Shown: positions 25,485 to 34,192, numbered from the stretch's first letter. The stretch: DNA of 64,000 bases from Mycobacterium sp. 3519A (GCF_900240945.1 NZ_OESG01000013.1:1116001-1180000); one strand, 5' to 3'. Notes: generated by a model not told the origin, from the sequence alone. Translations and numbers: made by a program.

Positions 25485-25507
25485 TTTTGGGAACAGATTT
25501 GGGAACG
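25485..25507 (+). repeat. Paired TTTGGGAAC repeats (candidate integrase arm sites, right)
   Basis: TTTTGGGAACA (25485-25495) and ATTTGGGAACG (25497-25507) lie about 115 bp inside attR, in the same orientation as the left pair near attL. The 25327-25622 interval otherwise shows no gene. Confidence 0.55.
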
Positions 25508-25622
25508 AAACTCTGCGAAACCGGCCTGAATCGGTGGAACGCGGCGGGACGGCGGGAACCACTCATGTCCCATGAGGTGGATTTATGAGACGGGGCGGAC
25601 ACTCAAAAAGCCTCGGTGCCTA

Positions 25623-25666
25623 GCTCATAACCCAGAGGTCGCAGGTTCGAATCCTGTCCCCGCTAC
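25623..25666 (+). repeat. attR: 44-bp direct repeat of the tRNA-fMet 3' part
   Basis: Identical to 8158-8201. It lacks the 5' half of the tRNA, so it is not a second tRNA gene. Downstream it reads TAAG instead of CAGG, showing that the original chromosomal tRNA had no encoded CCA. Confidence 0.93.
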
Positions 25667-25672
25667 TAAGTG

Positions 25673-25706
25673 AAACGGCCCCCGGAGATCACTCCGGGGG
25701 CCGTTT
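25673..25706 (+). terminator. Original tRNA-fMet terminator (right of attR)
   Basis: A 15-bp stem AAACGGCCCCCGGAG / CTCCGGGGGCCGTTT with a 4-nt loop and T-run. Before island insertion this would have followed the tRNA gene. Confidence 0.85.
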
Positions 25707-25714
25707 TCATGCCC

Positions 25715-26242
25715 GGTGGGCACGCGTTTTAGAACCCATTAGGGCCGGTAAGCGAATACCAGCGGCCGGCCGCGCTTGGATTGTCGTGGTATCGCGCCAA
25801 TCAGTTCGCCGCGAACACGGGTAGGTCCGCGTTTTCCGGATAGCGCGCTGGCTGGGACCAGCCATCCTCTACCCGAATCTCGCACAAGCGATGGATCCGT
25901 TGAAACCGCCCCCTCCCAAACCTCGACGCCGACCTCAGCGGCTTCCTGACCATCGCGGCGGCGCGCAGCCCGGTTCCGCGGCTCGGTGCCTCGCCTTCCT
26001 GCTGACGACTCAGACAAACCGGCCGCATTGAGACCGACGGAAGTGATCGATAAGAAGCGTTCTCCGACCCGTGAAGGGCTGAACGGCCAATGCGGAGAGC
26101 AAGTTTCAGTCGAAAGCGATTCGAACGACTGTTGCAGAGCGGGTGCTTCGTCGGCGTAGTGCCTGGTTATGGGTTTGCTATTCCGAATGTTTGGTGGTGT
26201 GAACACTGATACCTTCGGTGCAACCGGCGTGGGGATTACAAC
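25715..26242. other. 528-bp gap without a convincing gene
   Basis: A minus-strand open frame (25739-26206) is Arg-rich and atypical, apart from a short end resembling an HTH-protein tail (GRGWLVPASAL). It may be the decayed remnant of a small DNA-binding gene. I see no RNA gene or clear promoter, although it must contain the nhaC promoter. Confidence 0.4.
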
Positions 26243-27736
26243 TTGGCCACAGAGGACATGGAGAGCGACGCCGCGGTGCGAGCGCCGTCGCTGCCAGACG
26301 CCATCGTCCCATTGGTCATCCTGGCGGTGTTGATCGCAGGTTCACTGCAACTGTTCGGCCTCGACGCACTCGACGGCCCCGTTCAGGTGGCGCTGATGCT
26401 GTGTTGCGCGGCCGCAGCACTCATTGGCCTGAAGAACGGGTACAAGTGGTCTGCCGTGCAAGAGGCCGGCCAAGCCGCGCTGTCCTCGATCACCAGCGCC
26501 CTGTTCATCTTGCTGGCGGTCGGCGCGTTGATCGGCGCATGGAACATGTCCGGAACAATCCCAACGCTTGTGTATTACGGCATCCAGATTCTTTCACCCG
26601 GCTACTTCTACGTCGCGGCAGCGGTTATCTGCGGGGCGGTGGCGATGTCCATCGGCAGTTCGTGGACGACGGCGGGAACCATCGGGGTCGGCCTGGTCGG
26701 CATCGCAACGGTTCTCGGCGTATCAACGGCGATCACCGCGGGAGCGGTGATTTCCGGGGCGTATCTGGGTGACAAGCTTTCACCGCTGTCGGAGACGACG
26801 ATCCTGACGGCTCAGATGGTCAAGGTCGACCTGTACACCCACATTCGCAGCCAGGCCTGGACGAGCGTGCCCGCGTTCATCCTCGCTGCGATCGCCTTCA
26901 CCGTACTGGGCGTCGCCGGACCGCCCGTCCATGACATCGTCAGTGAAGACGTCGAATTGGCCAGGCTCGATCAGATCTTCTGGATCAACCCGCTGAACCT
27001 GCTACCGCTGGCGTTGCTGGTCATCCTGTCCATCCGGAAGGCACCTGCATCCCTAGCGCTGCTGGCTGCCGCTCTGTTTGCGGGCATTCAAGCTACGATC
27101 CTGCAGCGCGACGCGGTCGACGGGTTCGTCACCCAAATCGGTGGCAGCTCAAACCCGTTGATCGGGTCGGTGCAGGCCGTGTGGAAGGTGATGGCTAACG
27201 GCTTCACGATGAACTCTGGCATTGCCGACATCGACCGACTGCTGTCCCGGGGTGGCATGGACAGCATGCTGCTGACTATCTGGCTGATCATCGGCGCGGT
27301 CACCTTCGGCGCCCTTCTCGAACAGCTCGGCCTGATCGACCGCATCATCAACCCGATGATCGCAGCTGCCACGACGCGGGGACGTCTTTATTTCGCAGTG
27401 TTCGCCACCGGTTTTGGGCTCAACGTGGTGGCGGGGGACCAGTACATCGCGTTGGTGTTGCCGAGCCGGATGTACCGGGTGGAGTTCGAGAAGCGTGGTC
27501 TGGCGCCGCAGAACCTGTCTCGCCTTGCCGCCGACAGTGCCACCGTGACATCGCCTCTGGTGCCCTGGAATTCGTGTGGTGCCTTCATGGGCGCGGTGCT
27601 TGGGGTCGCGACGTTGGCGTATCTGCCGTTCGCGCTTTTCAACATATTCAGTCCGTTGTTGAGCGTGCTGTACGGGTTCACCGGTTTCAAGCTCGTCAAG
27701 ATTCAGACACCGGATTCGCACGGAGGTGCTCTTTGA
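26243..27736 (+). CDS. nhaC: NhaC-family Na+/H+ antiporter
   Basis: A 497-aa integral membrane protein with about 11-12 hydrophobic segments. Signature stretches are GAWNMSGTIPTLVYYGIQIL, SIGSSWTTAGTIGVGLVGI, GAYLGDKLSPLSETTILTA, GLNVVAGDQYIALVLPSRMY and PLVPWNSCGAFMGAVLGV, all characteristic of NhaC. It exchanges cytoplasmic Na+ for external H+ and supports pH and salt homeostasis. The TTG at 26243 is preceded by GGGGA at 7 nt; the ATG at 26258 is the alternative. It stands alone, just outside the island. Confidence 0.93.
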   Translation: MATEDMESDAAVRAPSLPDAIVPLVILAVLIAGSLQLFGLDALDGPVQVALMLCCAAAALIGLKNGYKWSAVQEAGQAALSSITSALFILLAVGALIGAWNMSGTIPTLVYYGIQILSPGYFYVAAAVICGAVAMSIGSSWTTAGTIGVGLVGIATVLGVSTAITAGAVISGAYLGDKLSPLSETTILTAQMVKVDLYTHIRSQAWTSVPAFILAAIAFTVLGVAGPPVHDIVSEDVELARLDQIFWINPLNLLPLALLVILSIRKAPASLALLAAALFAGIQATILQRDAVDGFVTQIGGSSNPLIGSVQAVWKVMANGFTMNSGIADIDRLLSRGGMDSMLLTIWLIIGAVTFGALLEQLGLIDRIINPMIAAATTRGRLYFAVFATGFGLNVVAGDQYIALVLPSRMYRVEFEKRGLAPQNLSRLAADSATVTSPLVPWNSCGAFMGAVLGVATLAYLPFALFNIFSPLLSVLYGFTGFKLVKIQTPDSHGGAL

Positions 27737-27868
27737 CCTCCGAATGGCTCACTGTGCTAAACGTCGATGGATTCGCAGGGCACCGATGGCATTCCGCGCC
27801 CAAAATACAATCGAAATGATTGACTGAGAACGGCTCAGAATTCGCGTCTGACTACACGAGGAGTGGAC

Positions 27869-28255
27869 ATGGACTGGGGAGCATCTTGGGATTTCCTTTG
27901 GCACTTTTTGGTTATCTTCGCCTGGATCGCATATCTGTTGGTGCTGTTCCAGATCCTTGCGGACTTGTTCTGGCGTGACCACAAGACGTCGGGCTCGGTC
28001 AAGGCGATCTGGGTGTTCTTCCTGATCCTGTTGCCCTGGCTCACCGCGCTGGTCTATTTGATCGCCCGCGGCCAAGGCATGTCGGAACGTGCACGCGAGG
28101 CAGCCGCCGCGGCGAAAAAGGAGACGGACGCCTACATCCAGCAGGTCGCTGGCCGGTCGCCGGCGCAGGAAATCGCCGACGCTAAAGCACTTTTGGACGC
28201 TGGGACAATCACGCAGGCCGAATTCGACACACTCAAGGCCAAGACGCTCGGCTAG
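27869..28255 (+). CDS. SHOCT-domain membrane protein (PLDc_N-like)
   Basis: A 128-aa protein with two transmembrane helices (LWHFLVIFAWIAYLLVLFQI and VKAIWVFFLILLPWLTALVYL) joined by a short DHKTSG loop, as in the cardiolipin-synthase N-terminal domain. A charged helix and a C-terminal SHOCT motif (DAKALLDAGTITQAEFDTLKAKTLG) follow. GAGGAG five bases before ATG 27869 makes this start preferable to GTG 27863. Proteins of this type are common in actinobacteria and have no assigned biochemical role. Confidence 0.88.
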   Translation: MDWGASWDFLWHFLVIFAWIAYLLVLFQILADLFWRDHKTSGSVKAIWVFFLILLPWLTALVYLIARGQGMSERAREAAAAAKKETDAYIQQVAGRSPAQEIADAKALLDAGTITQAEFDTLKAKTLG

Positions 28256-28400
28256 CGGAAGCGCGACCTGCTCAACCGCAAGTCCACATCGCCGCCGAGG
28301 TCGACGCGCCAGGGTGGCTACCTGGCTGTACTGCAACGGAATTCGTTTGACGGGACGCGCTCTCCTCGTCAGCGCTCCCGAATCTTGTTGGTAGAGAAGG

Positions 28401-28877
28401 CTATGCGGGCTCGTCGTCGGTGGGGGCGTCGTCGGCCAGGTGGCGCAGAACTCGTTCGTTGAGGGCGGTCAGCATGTCGAGCTCAGCCGGGGTGAGCAGG
28501 TCGATGAAATTCCGGCGGACGTCGTCCACATGCCCCGGCGCCGCCTTCTCGATGGCGGCGCGGCCGGCCGGCAGCAGGCAGACCATGGTGCTGCGGGCGT
28601 CGTCGGGGTTGGGCTCGCGGCCGATCAGACCGTCCTTCTGCATGCGCCGCACCTGGTGCGAGACACGGCTTTTCTCCCAGCCCAAGGTGTTGCACAGCTC
28701 ATGTGCCGGCATGCGGTCGCCCTCGCTACCCGAGAGCACCGCGAGGACCTCGTAGTCCGCCCCGGACAGGCCCGATTTCTGCAGGCTCCGGTTCAAGTGC
28801 ACGTCGAGCTCATGATGCGCGTGCTTGAAGGCGCGCCAGGCCCGGTCTTCACGGGGGTTCAGCCATTTCGGTTCCAT
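28401..28877 (-). CDS. MarR-family transcriptional regulator
   Basis: About 158 aa with the MarR core: LSGADYEVLAVLSGSEGDRMPAHELCNTLGWEKSRVSHQVRRMQKDGLIGREPNPDDARSTMVCLLPAG. It is divergent from the F420-reductase-like gene at 28975, and a palindrome lies between them, so it probably represses that gene and itself. ATG 28877 leaves the palindrome upstream; GTG 28919 would overlap it. Confidence 0.9.
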   Translation of the reverse strand: MEPKWLNPREDRAWRAFKHAHHELDVHLNRSLQKSGLSGADYEVLAVLSGSEGDRMPAHELCNTLGWEKSRVSHQVRRMQKDGLIGREPNPDDARSTMVCLLPAGRAAIEKAAPGHVDDVRRNFIDLLTPAELDMLTALNERVLRHLADDAPTDDEPA

Positions 28878-28899
28878 CGGCCTCCACGCTTCCGCCACT

Positions 28900-28919
28900 T
28901 TAGTTGACCCATCAACCAA
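28900..28919. promoter_or_regulatory. MarR operator candidate
   Basis: TTAGTTGAcccaTCAACCAA: a 20-bp near-perfect inverted repeat (core GTTGA-N4-TCAAC) in the divergent promoter of the MarR gene and the NADP-oxidoreductase gene. The size and symmetry are typical of a MarR site. Confidence 0.65.
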
Positions 28920-28974
28920 ACAGGCTTAGGGTGAGGAGTCAACCTTTTCCGACCCAGTTTAGACAGGACACCCC

Positions 28975-29589
28975 ATGAGCAGCATCAGCATCATCGGCAC
29001 CGGCAACATGGCCCGCGCCATCGGCGCGCTGGCGGTAGCGGGAGGCAACACCGTCGAGGTCATCGGCCGTGACCGCGCGAAGGCTGCCGACCTCGCCAAG
29101 GAACTCGGCCCCAGCGCCACGACAGGACAGTTCGGCGCCGTCCCCGCCGGCGACATCGTCATCGTCGCCCTGCTGTACGCCAACGTCGTTCCGGTTGTCG
29201 CGCAGTACGGCGACGCCCTGGCAGGCAAGGTGGTCGTCGACATCAGCAATCCGTTCAATCCCGCTGCCGACGGGTTGGCCATCCCCCACGGCACCTCGAT
29301 CGCGCAGCAAGTTGCCGAGGCGGCGCCTGCCAGCGCCAGCGTGGTGAAGGCGTTCAACACGATCTTCGGTGTGGTCCTGGCGCAGGGCAGGCCACTCGAC
29401 GTCTTCATCGCAGGCGACGACGCCGAGGCCAAGGCGGGCGTGGCGCGGTTCATCGCGAGCCTCGAGCTGCGCCCGTTGGACGTCGGCGGCCTGCACATGG
29501 CGCACTGGCTGGAAGGAACCGGCCTGGTCGTGATGGGCCTCGCCCGCTACGGCGTGGGCAATTACGACTTCGCCCTCGGCGCCGCCTGA
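28975..29589 (+). CDS. F420-dependent NADP oxidoreductase-like protein
   Basis: A 204-aa Rossmann protein: SISIIGTGNMARAIGALAVAGGNTVEVIGRDRAKA (GxGxMA nucleotide loop), then VIVALLYANVVPVVAQYGDALAGKVVVDISNPFN, and SVVKAFNTIFG. This is the NADPH-dependent F420 reductase/NADP_oxidoreductase_F420 family, although many members are F420-independent quinone or ketone reductases. The divergent MarR gene suggests inducible control by a xenobiotic or redox signal. Confidence 0.85.
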   Translation: MSSISIIGTGNMARAIGALAVAGGNTVEVIGRDRAKAADLAKELGPSATTGQFGAVPAGDIVIVALLYANVVPVVAQYGDALAGKVVVDISNPFNPAADGLAIPHGTSIAQQVAEAAPASASVVKAFNTIFGVVLAQGRPLDVFIAGDDAEAKAGVARFIASLELRPLDVGGLHMAHWLEGTGLVVMGLARYGVGNYDFALGAA

Positions 29590-29660
29590 GTGCATCACCT
29601 GCAGGCCGGGGGCGACTGCGCCCTCAGAATGGTTGATAGATCATCGAAAGGATTTTCGTG

Positions 29661-30560
29661 ATGAAGCTTGGCTTCGCACTCCCCATTGTCGGCCCCGCTG
29701 TCAGCAGCGCCGCTGGTTTGAGCGCGTTCTGCCGCGGACTCGAGGAGCTCGGCTACGACACGCTGTGGGTCGGCGATCGCCTGGTCACGCCCGTCGACAT
29801 GCACAGCACGTACCCGGGTAAGGAGCAGCCGTACCCGCCGCAGATGACCCGGTACCTCGATCCGGTGCTGCTGTGGACGGTCGCCGCGACGGCCACCAGC
29901 CGGGTGCGGCTCAACGCCAGCACGCTCAGCACGTTCTACTACGAGCCGGTGCACCTGGCCCGGCTGCTGACCACGCTCGACGTGCTCAGCGTTGGCCGCC
30001 TCGACGTGGGCGTGGGAATCGGGTGGATGAAGGACGAACACGACATCGCCCGCAGCGCCGACTGGCGCCGGCGCGGGCAGATGCTCGACGACCTGCTGGC
30101 GTTCCTGCGCGAGTGGTGGACCACCACTCCGGTGTCCTGGGAAAGCGAGTTCTTCTCGTTGCCACCGGTCCATGCCGACCTGCGCCCGGTCCAGGCTGGC
30201 GGTCCGCCCATCTGGATCGGCGGTGTCAGCGAGGCCGCGATGCGCCGGGTCGGCCGCAGCGGCACCGGTTGGCTCGGGGTGGAGGGGCTGCAGGACGAGG
30301 TCACCGACCATCTGTGGTCGATTGCGCGCGGTGCGGCGACAGACGCGGGCCGTGATCCGGATGCACTGAAGACGGCCATGCGAATCAACCTCGAGGCGGG
30401 TACGTCCGTCGACTCGGTTGTCGAGAAGCTCGAGCGCCTCGCCAAATCCGATGCTGATGAGGCGATCATTGATGCCTTCGCAATGTTCCCCACCCTCAAC
30501 GAGATGCTCGACTTCGCCGGCCAGGTGATCGCCCGATGGAGTGACCATGGGAAAGCTTGA
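29661..30560 (+). CDS. LLM-class F420-dependent oxidoreductase (TIGR03619 type)
   Basis: A 299-aa luciferase-like TIM-barrel protein. Start region MKLGFALPIVGPAVSSAAGL, then ELGYDTLWVGDRLVTPVD, LNASTLSTFYYEPVHLARLLTTLDVLSVGRLDVGVGIGWMKDEHD and GPPIWIGGVSEAAMRRVGR are characteristic of mycobacterial F420-dependent reductases. These transfer hydride from F420H2 to diverse substrates. Start ATG 29661 follows AAAGGA. The 3' end overlaps the SDR gene by 14 bp, so the two are co-expressed. Confidence 0.88.
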   Translation: MKLGFALPIVGPAVSSAAGLSAFCRGLEELGYDTLWVGDRLVTPVDMHSTYPGKEQPYPPQMTRYLDPVLLWTVAATATSRVRLNASTLSTFYYEPVHLARLLTTLDVLSVGRLDVGVGIGWMKDEHDIARSADWRRRGQMLDDLLAFLREWWTTTPVSWESEFFSLPPVHADLRPVQAGGPPIWIGGVSEAAMRRVGRSGTGWLGVEGLQDEVTDHLWSIARGAATDAGRDPDALKTAMRINLEAGTSVDSVVEKLERLAKSDADEAIIDAFAMFPTLNEMLDFAGQVIARWSDHGKA

Positions 30561-31281
30561 GGGCAAGGTAGCGGTGATCACGGGTGGATCGAGCGGTATG
30601 GCGCTGGCCGGTGCCAAGTTGTTCGTTGACGAAGGAGCTCACGTCTTCATCTCGGGCAGGCGGCAGGAAGTCCTGGATGAAGCCGTCGGCCTGATCGGCC
30701 GGAATGTGACTGGCGTGCGAGCTGATTCGGCCAACCTGGACGAGCTGGACCATCTGTTCGACGCGGTCAGGCGCGAAAAAGGCGCCATCGACGTGTTGTG
30801 GGCGAGCGCAGGCATCGGCGAGGAGCGCAAGCTCGGTGAGATCACCGAGCAGCACTTCGATGCCACTTTCGGGCTGAATGCACGCGGCACGCTGTTCACG
30901 GTGCAGAAGGCGCTACCACTGTTCAACGACGGCGGCTCGATTCTGATGACCGGGTCGATCGCATCGGTCAGGGGCTATCCGTCCTGGAGTGTGTACGCGG
31001 CGAGCAAGGCTGTGCTGCATGCGTACGCCCGCGTGTGGTTGTCCGAGTTGGCGGACAGGAGGATCCGCGTCAACGTGCTGACGCCGGGCCAGGTAGCCAC
31101 GCCGATCCAGGAGCAGTTGTTCGACGAGCAGACGAAGGCGCAGTTCGAGGCGTTGATCCCGCGGGGAAAAATGGGCAATGCCAAGGAGATTGCGAACGTC
31201 GCACTCTTCCTCGCCTCGGACGACTCGAGCTACGTCAACGGGACGGAGTTGATCGTCGACGGCGGTACGACGGCGGTCTGA
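30547..31281 (+). CDS. Short-chain dehydrogenase/reductase
   Basis: A 244-aa classical SDR. The cofactor loop is ITGGSSGMALAGAKLF (TGxxxGxG slightly altered to TGGSSGMA), followed by WASAGIGEE (NAG position), the catalytic Ser in LMTGSIASV, and YAASK (Tyr-x-x-x-Lys). The C-terminal NGTELIVDGGTTAV is the usual SDR ending. GGAG lies 5 nt before ATG 30547. It overlaps the LLM gene, and the two may act on a common substrate. Confidence 0.88.
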   Translation: MGKLEGKVAVITGGSSGMALAGAKLFVDEGAHVFISGRRQEVLDEAVGLIGRNVTGVRADSANLDELDHLFDAVRREKGAIDVLWASAGIGEERKLGEITEQHFDATFGLNARGTLFTVQKALPLFNDGGSILMTGSIASVRGYPSWSVYAASKAVLHAYARVWLSELADRRIRVNVLTPGQVATPIQEQLFDEQTKAQFEALIPRGKMGNAKEIANVALFLASDDSSYVNGTELIVDGGTTAV

Positions 31282-31289
31282 GCACCCAG

Positions 31290-31688
31290 TCATTGACACC
31301 TCGGGCAGGTACCGTACAAGTCGACGTGATGGGTGACATTGCGAAAGCCGTGCTCACCGGCTAATCGCACACAGATGTCCTCGATGTCGTCGGCGGTGAA
31401 GCCGACGGCACGGCCGCACCGCCGGCACACCAGATAGTGCCGGTGCCCGGGCGCGGTGAGTAGGCGGTAGAGCAGTTCACCGTCCTCACTGCGCTGGGCT
31501 TCGGCCAACTTTTCCTCCGCGAGGTTGCGCAAAATGCGGTACACCGACGACAGGCCGACTCGCAGATCGTGATGAGTCCTGATGTCGGCGTGCACCTGTT
31601 GAACGGTGCGAAACGTCTCAGTTCGGCCGAGCACCTCAAGGACCGCCTGGCGTTTGGGTGTTCGTCGCCGGCCTTGCGCGGAAACCAT
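31290..31688 (-). CDS. zur: Fur-family zinc uptake regulator (Zur/FurB)
   Basis: A 132-aa Fur-type repressor: winged helix TPKRQAVLEVLGRTETFRTVQQVHADIR...VGLSSVYRILRNLAEEKL, dimer domain HRHYLVCRRCGRAVGF with the CxxC zinc site, and a second CPRC at the C-terminus. It is the last gene of the zinc-importer operon, overlapping the permease gene by 53 bp, which supports zinc rather than iron as the co-repressor. Zinc-loaded protein should bind the AATGAAAA-type palindrome upstream of znuA, giving autoregulation. Confidence 0.9.
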   Translation of the reverse strand: MVSAQGRRRTPKRQAVLEVLGRTETFRTVQQVHADIRTHHDLRVGLSSVYRILRNLAEEKLAEAQRSEDGELLYRLLTAPGHRHYLVCRRCGRAVGFTADDIEDICVRLAGEHGFRNVTHHVDLYGTCPRCQ

Positions 31689-32559
31689 TGCGGCGCTCCT
31701 TGATCATGGTGAGGACGGCGGTCAGGCCGTAGATCGCGGCGGCGGTGGTCATGATCATGAAACTGGCCGGAGCCTTGGGAACGGCGTAGGCCAGACCGAT
31801 GCCGATCCACAGTGACGCCGCGGAAAGACCTGCCGCAAGCCAGAATCCGCGCCACGGCCGACTGGTCAGCCTGCCGGCTGCGGCGGCCGGTGCGGCGAAC
31901 AGCCCGAGCACGAGCAGCGACCCGATGACGGGGGTGGCCGTCGCCACCGTCGCGCCGACCACAGCCAGGTACAGCGCCGCGAGCAACCGAGTCGGCACTC
32001 CGGCGGATCGCGCGACGACGGGGTCGATGGTGGCGAACAGCAGCGGTCGCGCCATCACCAACAGCACGATCAGCGCGACTACACCGAATTCGACAGTCAT
32101 GATGGTCGCCACGCTGCTGAGCCCAAAGATGCTGCCGAACAACACATTGACGTTCGCCGCGCCGTTGCGCGTACTGCCGTGAACGGTGTAGTACGTCAAG
32201 AACAGCACGCCAAGCCCCAGCGTCCAGGCGAAGAAGGACCCGATCGCGACGTCGTCGGCACCCCGGCGGCCGCCGTAGCCCAGCGCCAGGCCCGCGCCGA
32301 TAGTCGCGACGAAAAGCCCTGCGCGCAAGTCGAAGCCGATGGCGAGTGCGGCCATCGCGCCGGTGTACGCGACGTGACCGAGGGCGTCACCGGCGAACAC
32401 CTGCCCGCGCAACACCAGGAAGTAACCCACCAATCCGCACAGCACGGCCACCGCGGTGCCTGCGAGCAGCGCGCGCTCGATGAAGGGATGGCTCAACATG
32501 TGCACCAGTCCGGCGACGGGCCCCGATGCGATCACGGTTGCGGTCACCTCGCGCGACAT
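31636..32559 (-). CDS. znuB: Zinc ABC transporter permease 2 (ZnuB-like)
   Basis: A 307-aa ABC-3 family permease with about eight membrane spans. The coupling region shows LVLRGQVFAGDALGHVAYTGAMAALAIGFDLRAG, then TRLLAALYLAVVGATVATATPVIGSLLVLGLFAAPAAAAGRLT. The ATG at 32559 overlaps the 3' end of permease 1 by 16 bp. A longer open frame exists upstream but it is permease-1 DNA in another frame. It forms the membrane pore with permease 1. Confidence 0.9.
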   Translation of the reverse strand: MSREVTATVIASGPVAGLVHMLSHPFIERALLAGTAVAVLCGLVGYFLVLRGQVFAGDALGHVAYTGAMAALAIGFDLRAGLFVATIGAGLALGYGGRRGADDVAIGSFFAWTLGLGVLFLTYYTVHGSTRNGAANVNVLFGSIFGLSSVATIMTVEFGVVALIVLLVMARPLLFATIDPVVARSAGVPTRLLAALYLAVVGATVATATPVIGSLLVLGLFAAPAAAAGRLTSRPWRGFWLAAGLSAASLWIGIGLAYAVPKAPASFMIMTTAAAIYGLTAVLTMIKERRNGFRARPATNTQTPGGP

Positions 32560-33398
32560 CCCGCGGCGGCCAGGTAAGCAGCGAATGCGAATGTGGCGAC
32601 CCAGAATCCGATCGGATACGGAGTGAAGAACGCACAGCCGATGCCAACCCACGTCACCGTCAATGCGATGAGCACCGAAGCCGTCATACCCCAACCGGGG
32701 TGGGCGGTGAGGTGAAACGCCGCGGCCGCCGGCGCTACCAGCAGCGCGAAAACCAGTAAGCTGCCCGTGATCTGGCTTGCGCCCGCCGCAGCGACACCGA
32801 GCACCATCAGGAATGCCGCGCTGACGAGACGCGTCGGAATGCCGTTCGCCGAGGCGGTTTCGGGGTCGATCGACGCCCACATCAACGGACGGCCGATCGC
32901 GGCCATTGCGGCCAGACAGGCCAACGCGGCGGCGAGGAGCACGCGAAACTGCGCGGTGCTCACGCCGGTGATGGTGCCGAACAGCAGGTTGGTCAGGCCT
33001 GACAAGAAGCCGTGGTAGAGGCTGACGAACAGCAGGCCGGTGGCCAACGCGAGCGCCTGCACGGTACCGATGACTGCGGGCTGTTCGGTGAACCCGCCCA
33101 GACCGCCGGCCCGGGCCAGCGGCGGCAACATCGCAATCGCCGCGGCCGCGAGGACGCAGGCCGCCAGGTAGCCGTAGCCGGTGGCCATGCCCAGCCAGGC
33201 GGCGGCCGCCGCGCCGGGGAAACCGACGACTGCAAGGGTGTGCCCGGCGAACGCTTCCCGGCGCAGCACCATCATCCAGCCGACCCCGCCGGCCAGCACG
33301 GCTATCACGGTGCCCGAGCACAGCGCCGTGACCATGAACGGGTACGCGGTCATCTGCTGCAGATCGTCGAGCAGATTCCAACTGGGTTGCGGGTTCAT
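32544..33398 (-). CDS. Zinc ABC transporter permease 1 (ZnuB-like)
   Basis: A 284-aa ABC-3 permease: MVLRREAFAGHTLAVVGFPGAAAAAWLG is the coupling-helix region, and GASQITGSLLVFALLVAPAAAAFHLT is the family signature. Two paralogous permeases in one operon indicate a heterodimeric channel. It overlaps the ATPase gene by 4 bp. Confidence 0.9.
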   Translation of the reverse strand: MNPQPSWNLLDDLQQMTAYPFMVTALCSGTVIAVLAGGVGWMMVLRREAFAGHTLAVVGFPGAAAAAWLGMATGYGYLAACVLAAAAIAMLPPLARAGGLGGFTEQPAVIGTVQALALATGLLFVSLYHGFLSGLTNLLFGTITGVSTAQFRVLLAAALACLAAMAAIGRPLMWASIDPETASANGIPTRLVSAAFLMVLGVAAAGASQITGSLLVFALLVAPAAAAFHLTAHPGWGMTASVLIALTVTWVGIGCAFFTPYPIGFWVATFAFAAYLAAAGCRAR

Positions 33399-34192
33399 CG
33401 GGCATCGTCGCCATGGCCCGGCGGCACGTCGGGCTGGCCCACCACGAACATTCGGCCGGTCCGGTCGCGCAGCACGTCGATCGGCATGCCGTACAGCGAC
33501 GTCAGTTGGTCCGCAGTCAGGATTTCTTCGGGCGTGCCACCGACCGCCGTCCCACGCGCGATGTACACGACGCGGTCGAGGTACGGCAGGATCGGATTGA
33601 CGTCGTGGGCAACCATGATCACGGCCACTCCGTCGCGGCGGCAGATGTCGCGCACCAACGCGCTTATCGCCGCCTGGTTGGGCACGTCGAGGCTGTCGAG
33701 CGGTTCGTCGAGCAGCAACAAGTCAGGTCGCCGTACCAGTGCCTGGGCCAGCAGCAGTCGCTGCTGTTCCCCGCCCGAACAGCGGCCGATGGGCCGACGT
33801 GCATACCCGCAGGCGCCCACCGATTCGACCACCTGCGCCACTCGGTGACGTCGAGTGGCGGTGCGCCACGGCACCGGCGTACCCCATCGTGCGCCGTCGA
33901 ATCCCATTCCCACGACGTCGATTCCGCGGATCCGCAGGCTGGCGTCGAACGGTCGTCGTTGCGCCACATAGCCGATCCGGCTGTTGCGCCTGCCGGGGTG
34001 CGCACCCAGGACTTCGATGGTCCCACGCGCAGGCGTTAACCCGAGCAGCGCCTTCAGTAGCGTCGACTTACCCGCGCCATTGGGCCCGAGCACGGCGACG
34101 AATTCGCCTGGGGCCACGTCGAGGTCGACGCCCGACCAGATGGTACGGCCGCCGACGGCAGCGGCGGCGTCGCGCAATCGCACCGTGGTCAC
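33395..34192 (-). CDS. znuC: Zinc ABC transporter ATP-binding protein (ZnuC-like)
   Basis: A 265-aa ABC ATPase with Walker A GPNGAGKST (residues 36-44), Q-loop YVAQRR, signature CSGGEQQRLLLAQAL, Walker B LLLLDEPLDSLD and switch His in VAHDV. It starts directly next to the stop of the binding-protein gene (34193) and overlaps permease 1, so it drives import of the metal delivered by the lipoprotein. Confidence 0.92.
   Translation of the reverse strand: MTTVRLRDAAAAVGGRTIWSGVDLDVAPGEFVAVLGPNGAGKSTLLKALLGLTPARGTIEVLGAHPGRRNSRIGYVAQRRPFDASLRIRGIDVVGMGFDGARWGTPVPWRTATRRHRVAQVVESVGACGYARRPIGRCSGGEQQRLLLAQALVRRPDLLLLDEPLDSLDVPNQAAISALVRDICRRDGVAVIMVAHDVNPILPYLDRVVYIARGTAVGGTPEEILTADQLTSLYGMPIDVLRDRTGRMFVVGQPDVPPGHGDDAR

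Larger units (their letters stand above)
8158..25666. mobile_element. Genomic island integrated in the initiator tRNA gene
   Basis: The segment lies between two 44-bp identical direct repeats, the first being the 3' part of tRNA-fMet. It carries a tyrosine integrase, an excisionase-like protein, a relaxase remnant and accessory genes (STAND NTPase, toxin-antitoxin, Shedu nuclease, lower-GC biosynthetic cargo) absent from the surrounding metabolic chromosome. The broken relaxase and the lack of visible type IV secretion or FtsK/TraB-type genes suggest that it can no longer self-transfer, although integrase and excisionase look intact. The integrase lies centrally rather than beside an att site, and a third att-like signature at 22.4 kb suggests accretion of two elements. 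Confidence 0.9.

Noticed and set aside
8158..25666. Active prophage
   Set aside because: No capsid, portal, terminase, tail or lysis genes; the relaxase remnant points to a conjugative or mobilisable element instead.
25619..25670. Second tRNA-Met gene
   Set aside because: Only the 3' half of the tRNA is present (attR); acceptor 5' strand and D-arm are missing.
25739..26206. 155-codon minus-strand gene in the attR-nhaC gap
   Set aside because: Arg-rich with no consistent domain and a weak GTG start; at most a decayed HTH remnant.
31636..33414. Single 592-aa protein spanning both zinc permeases
   Set aside because: The upstream half is permease-1 DNA in a wrong frame; permease 2 begins at 32559 with normal length.
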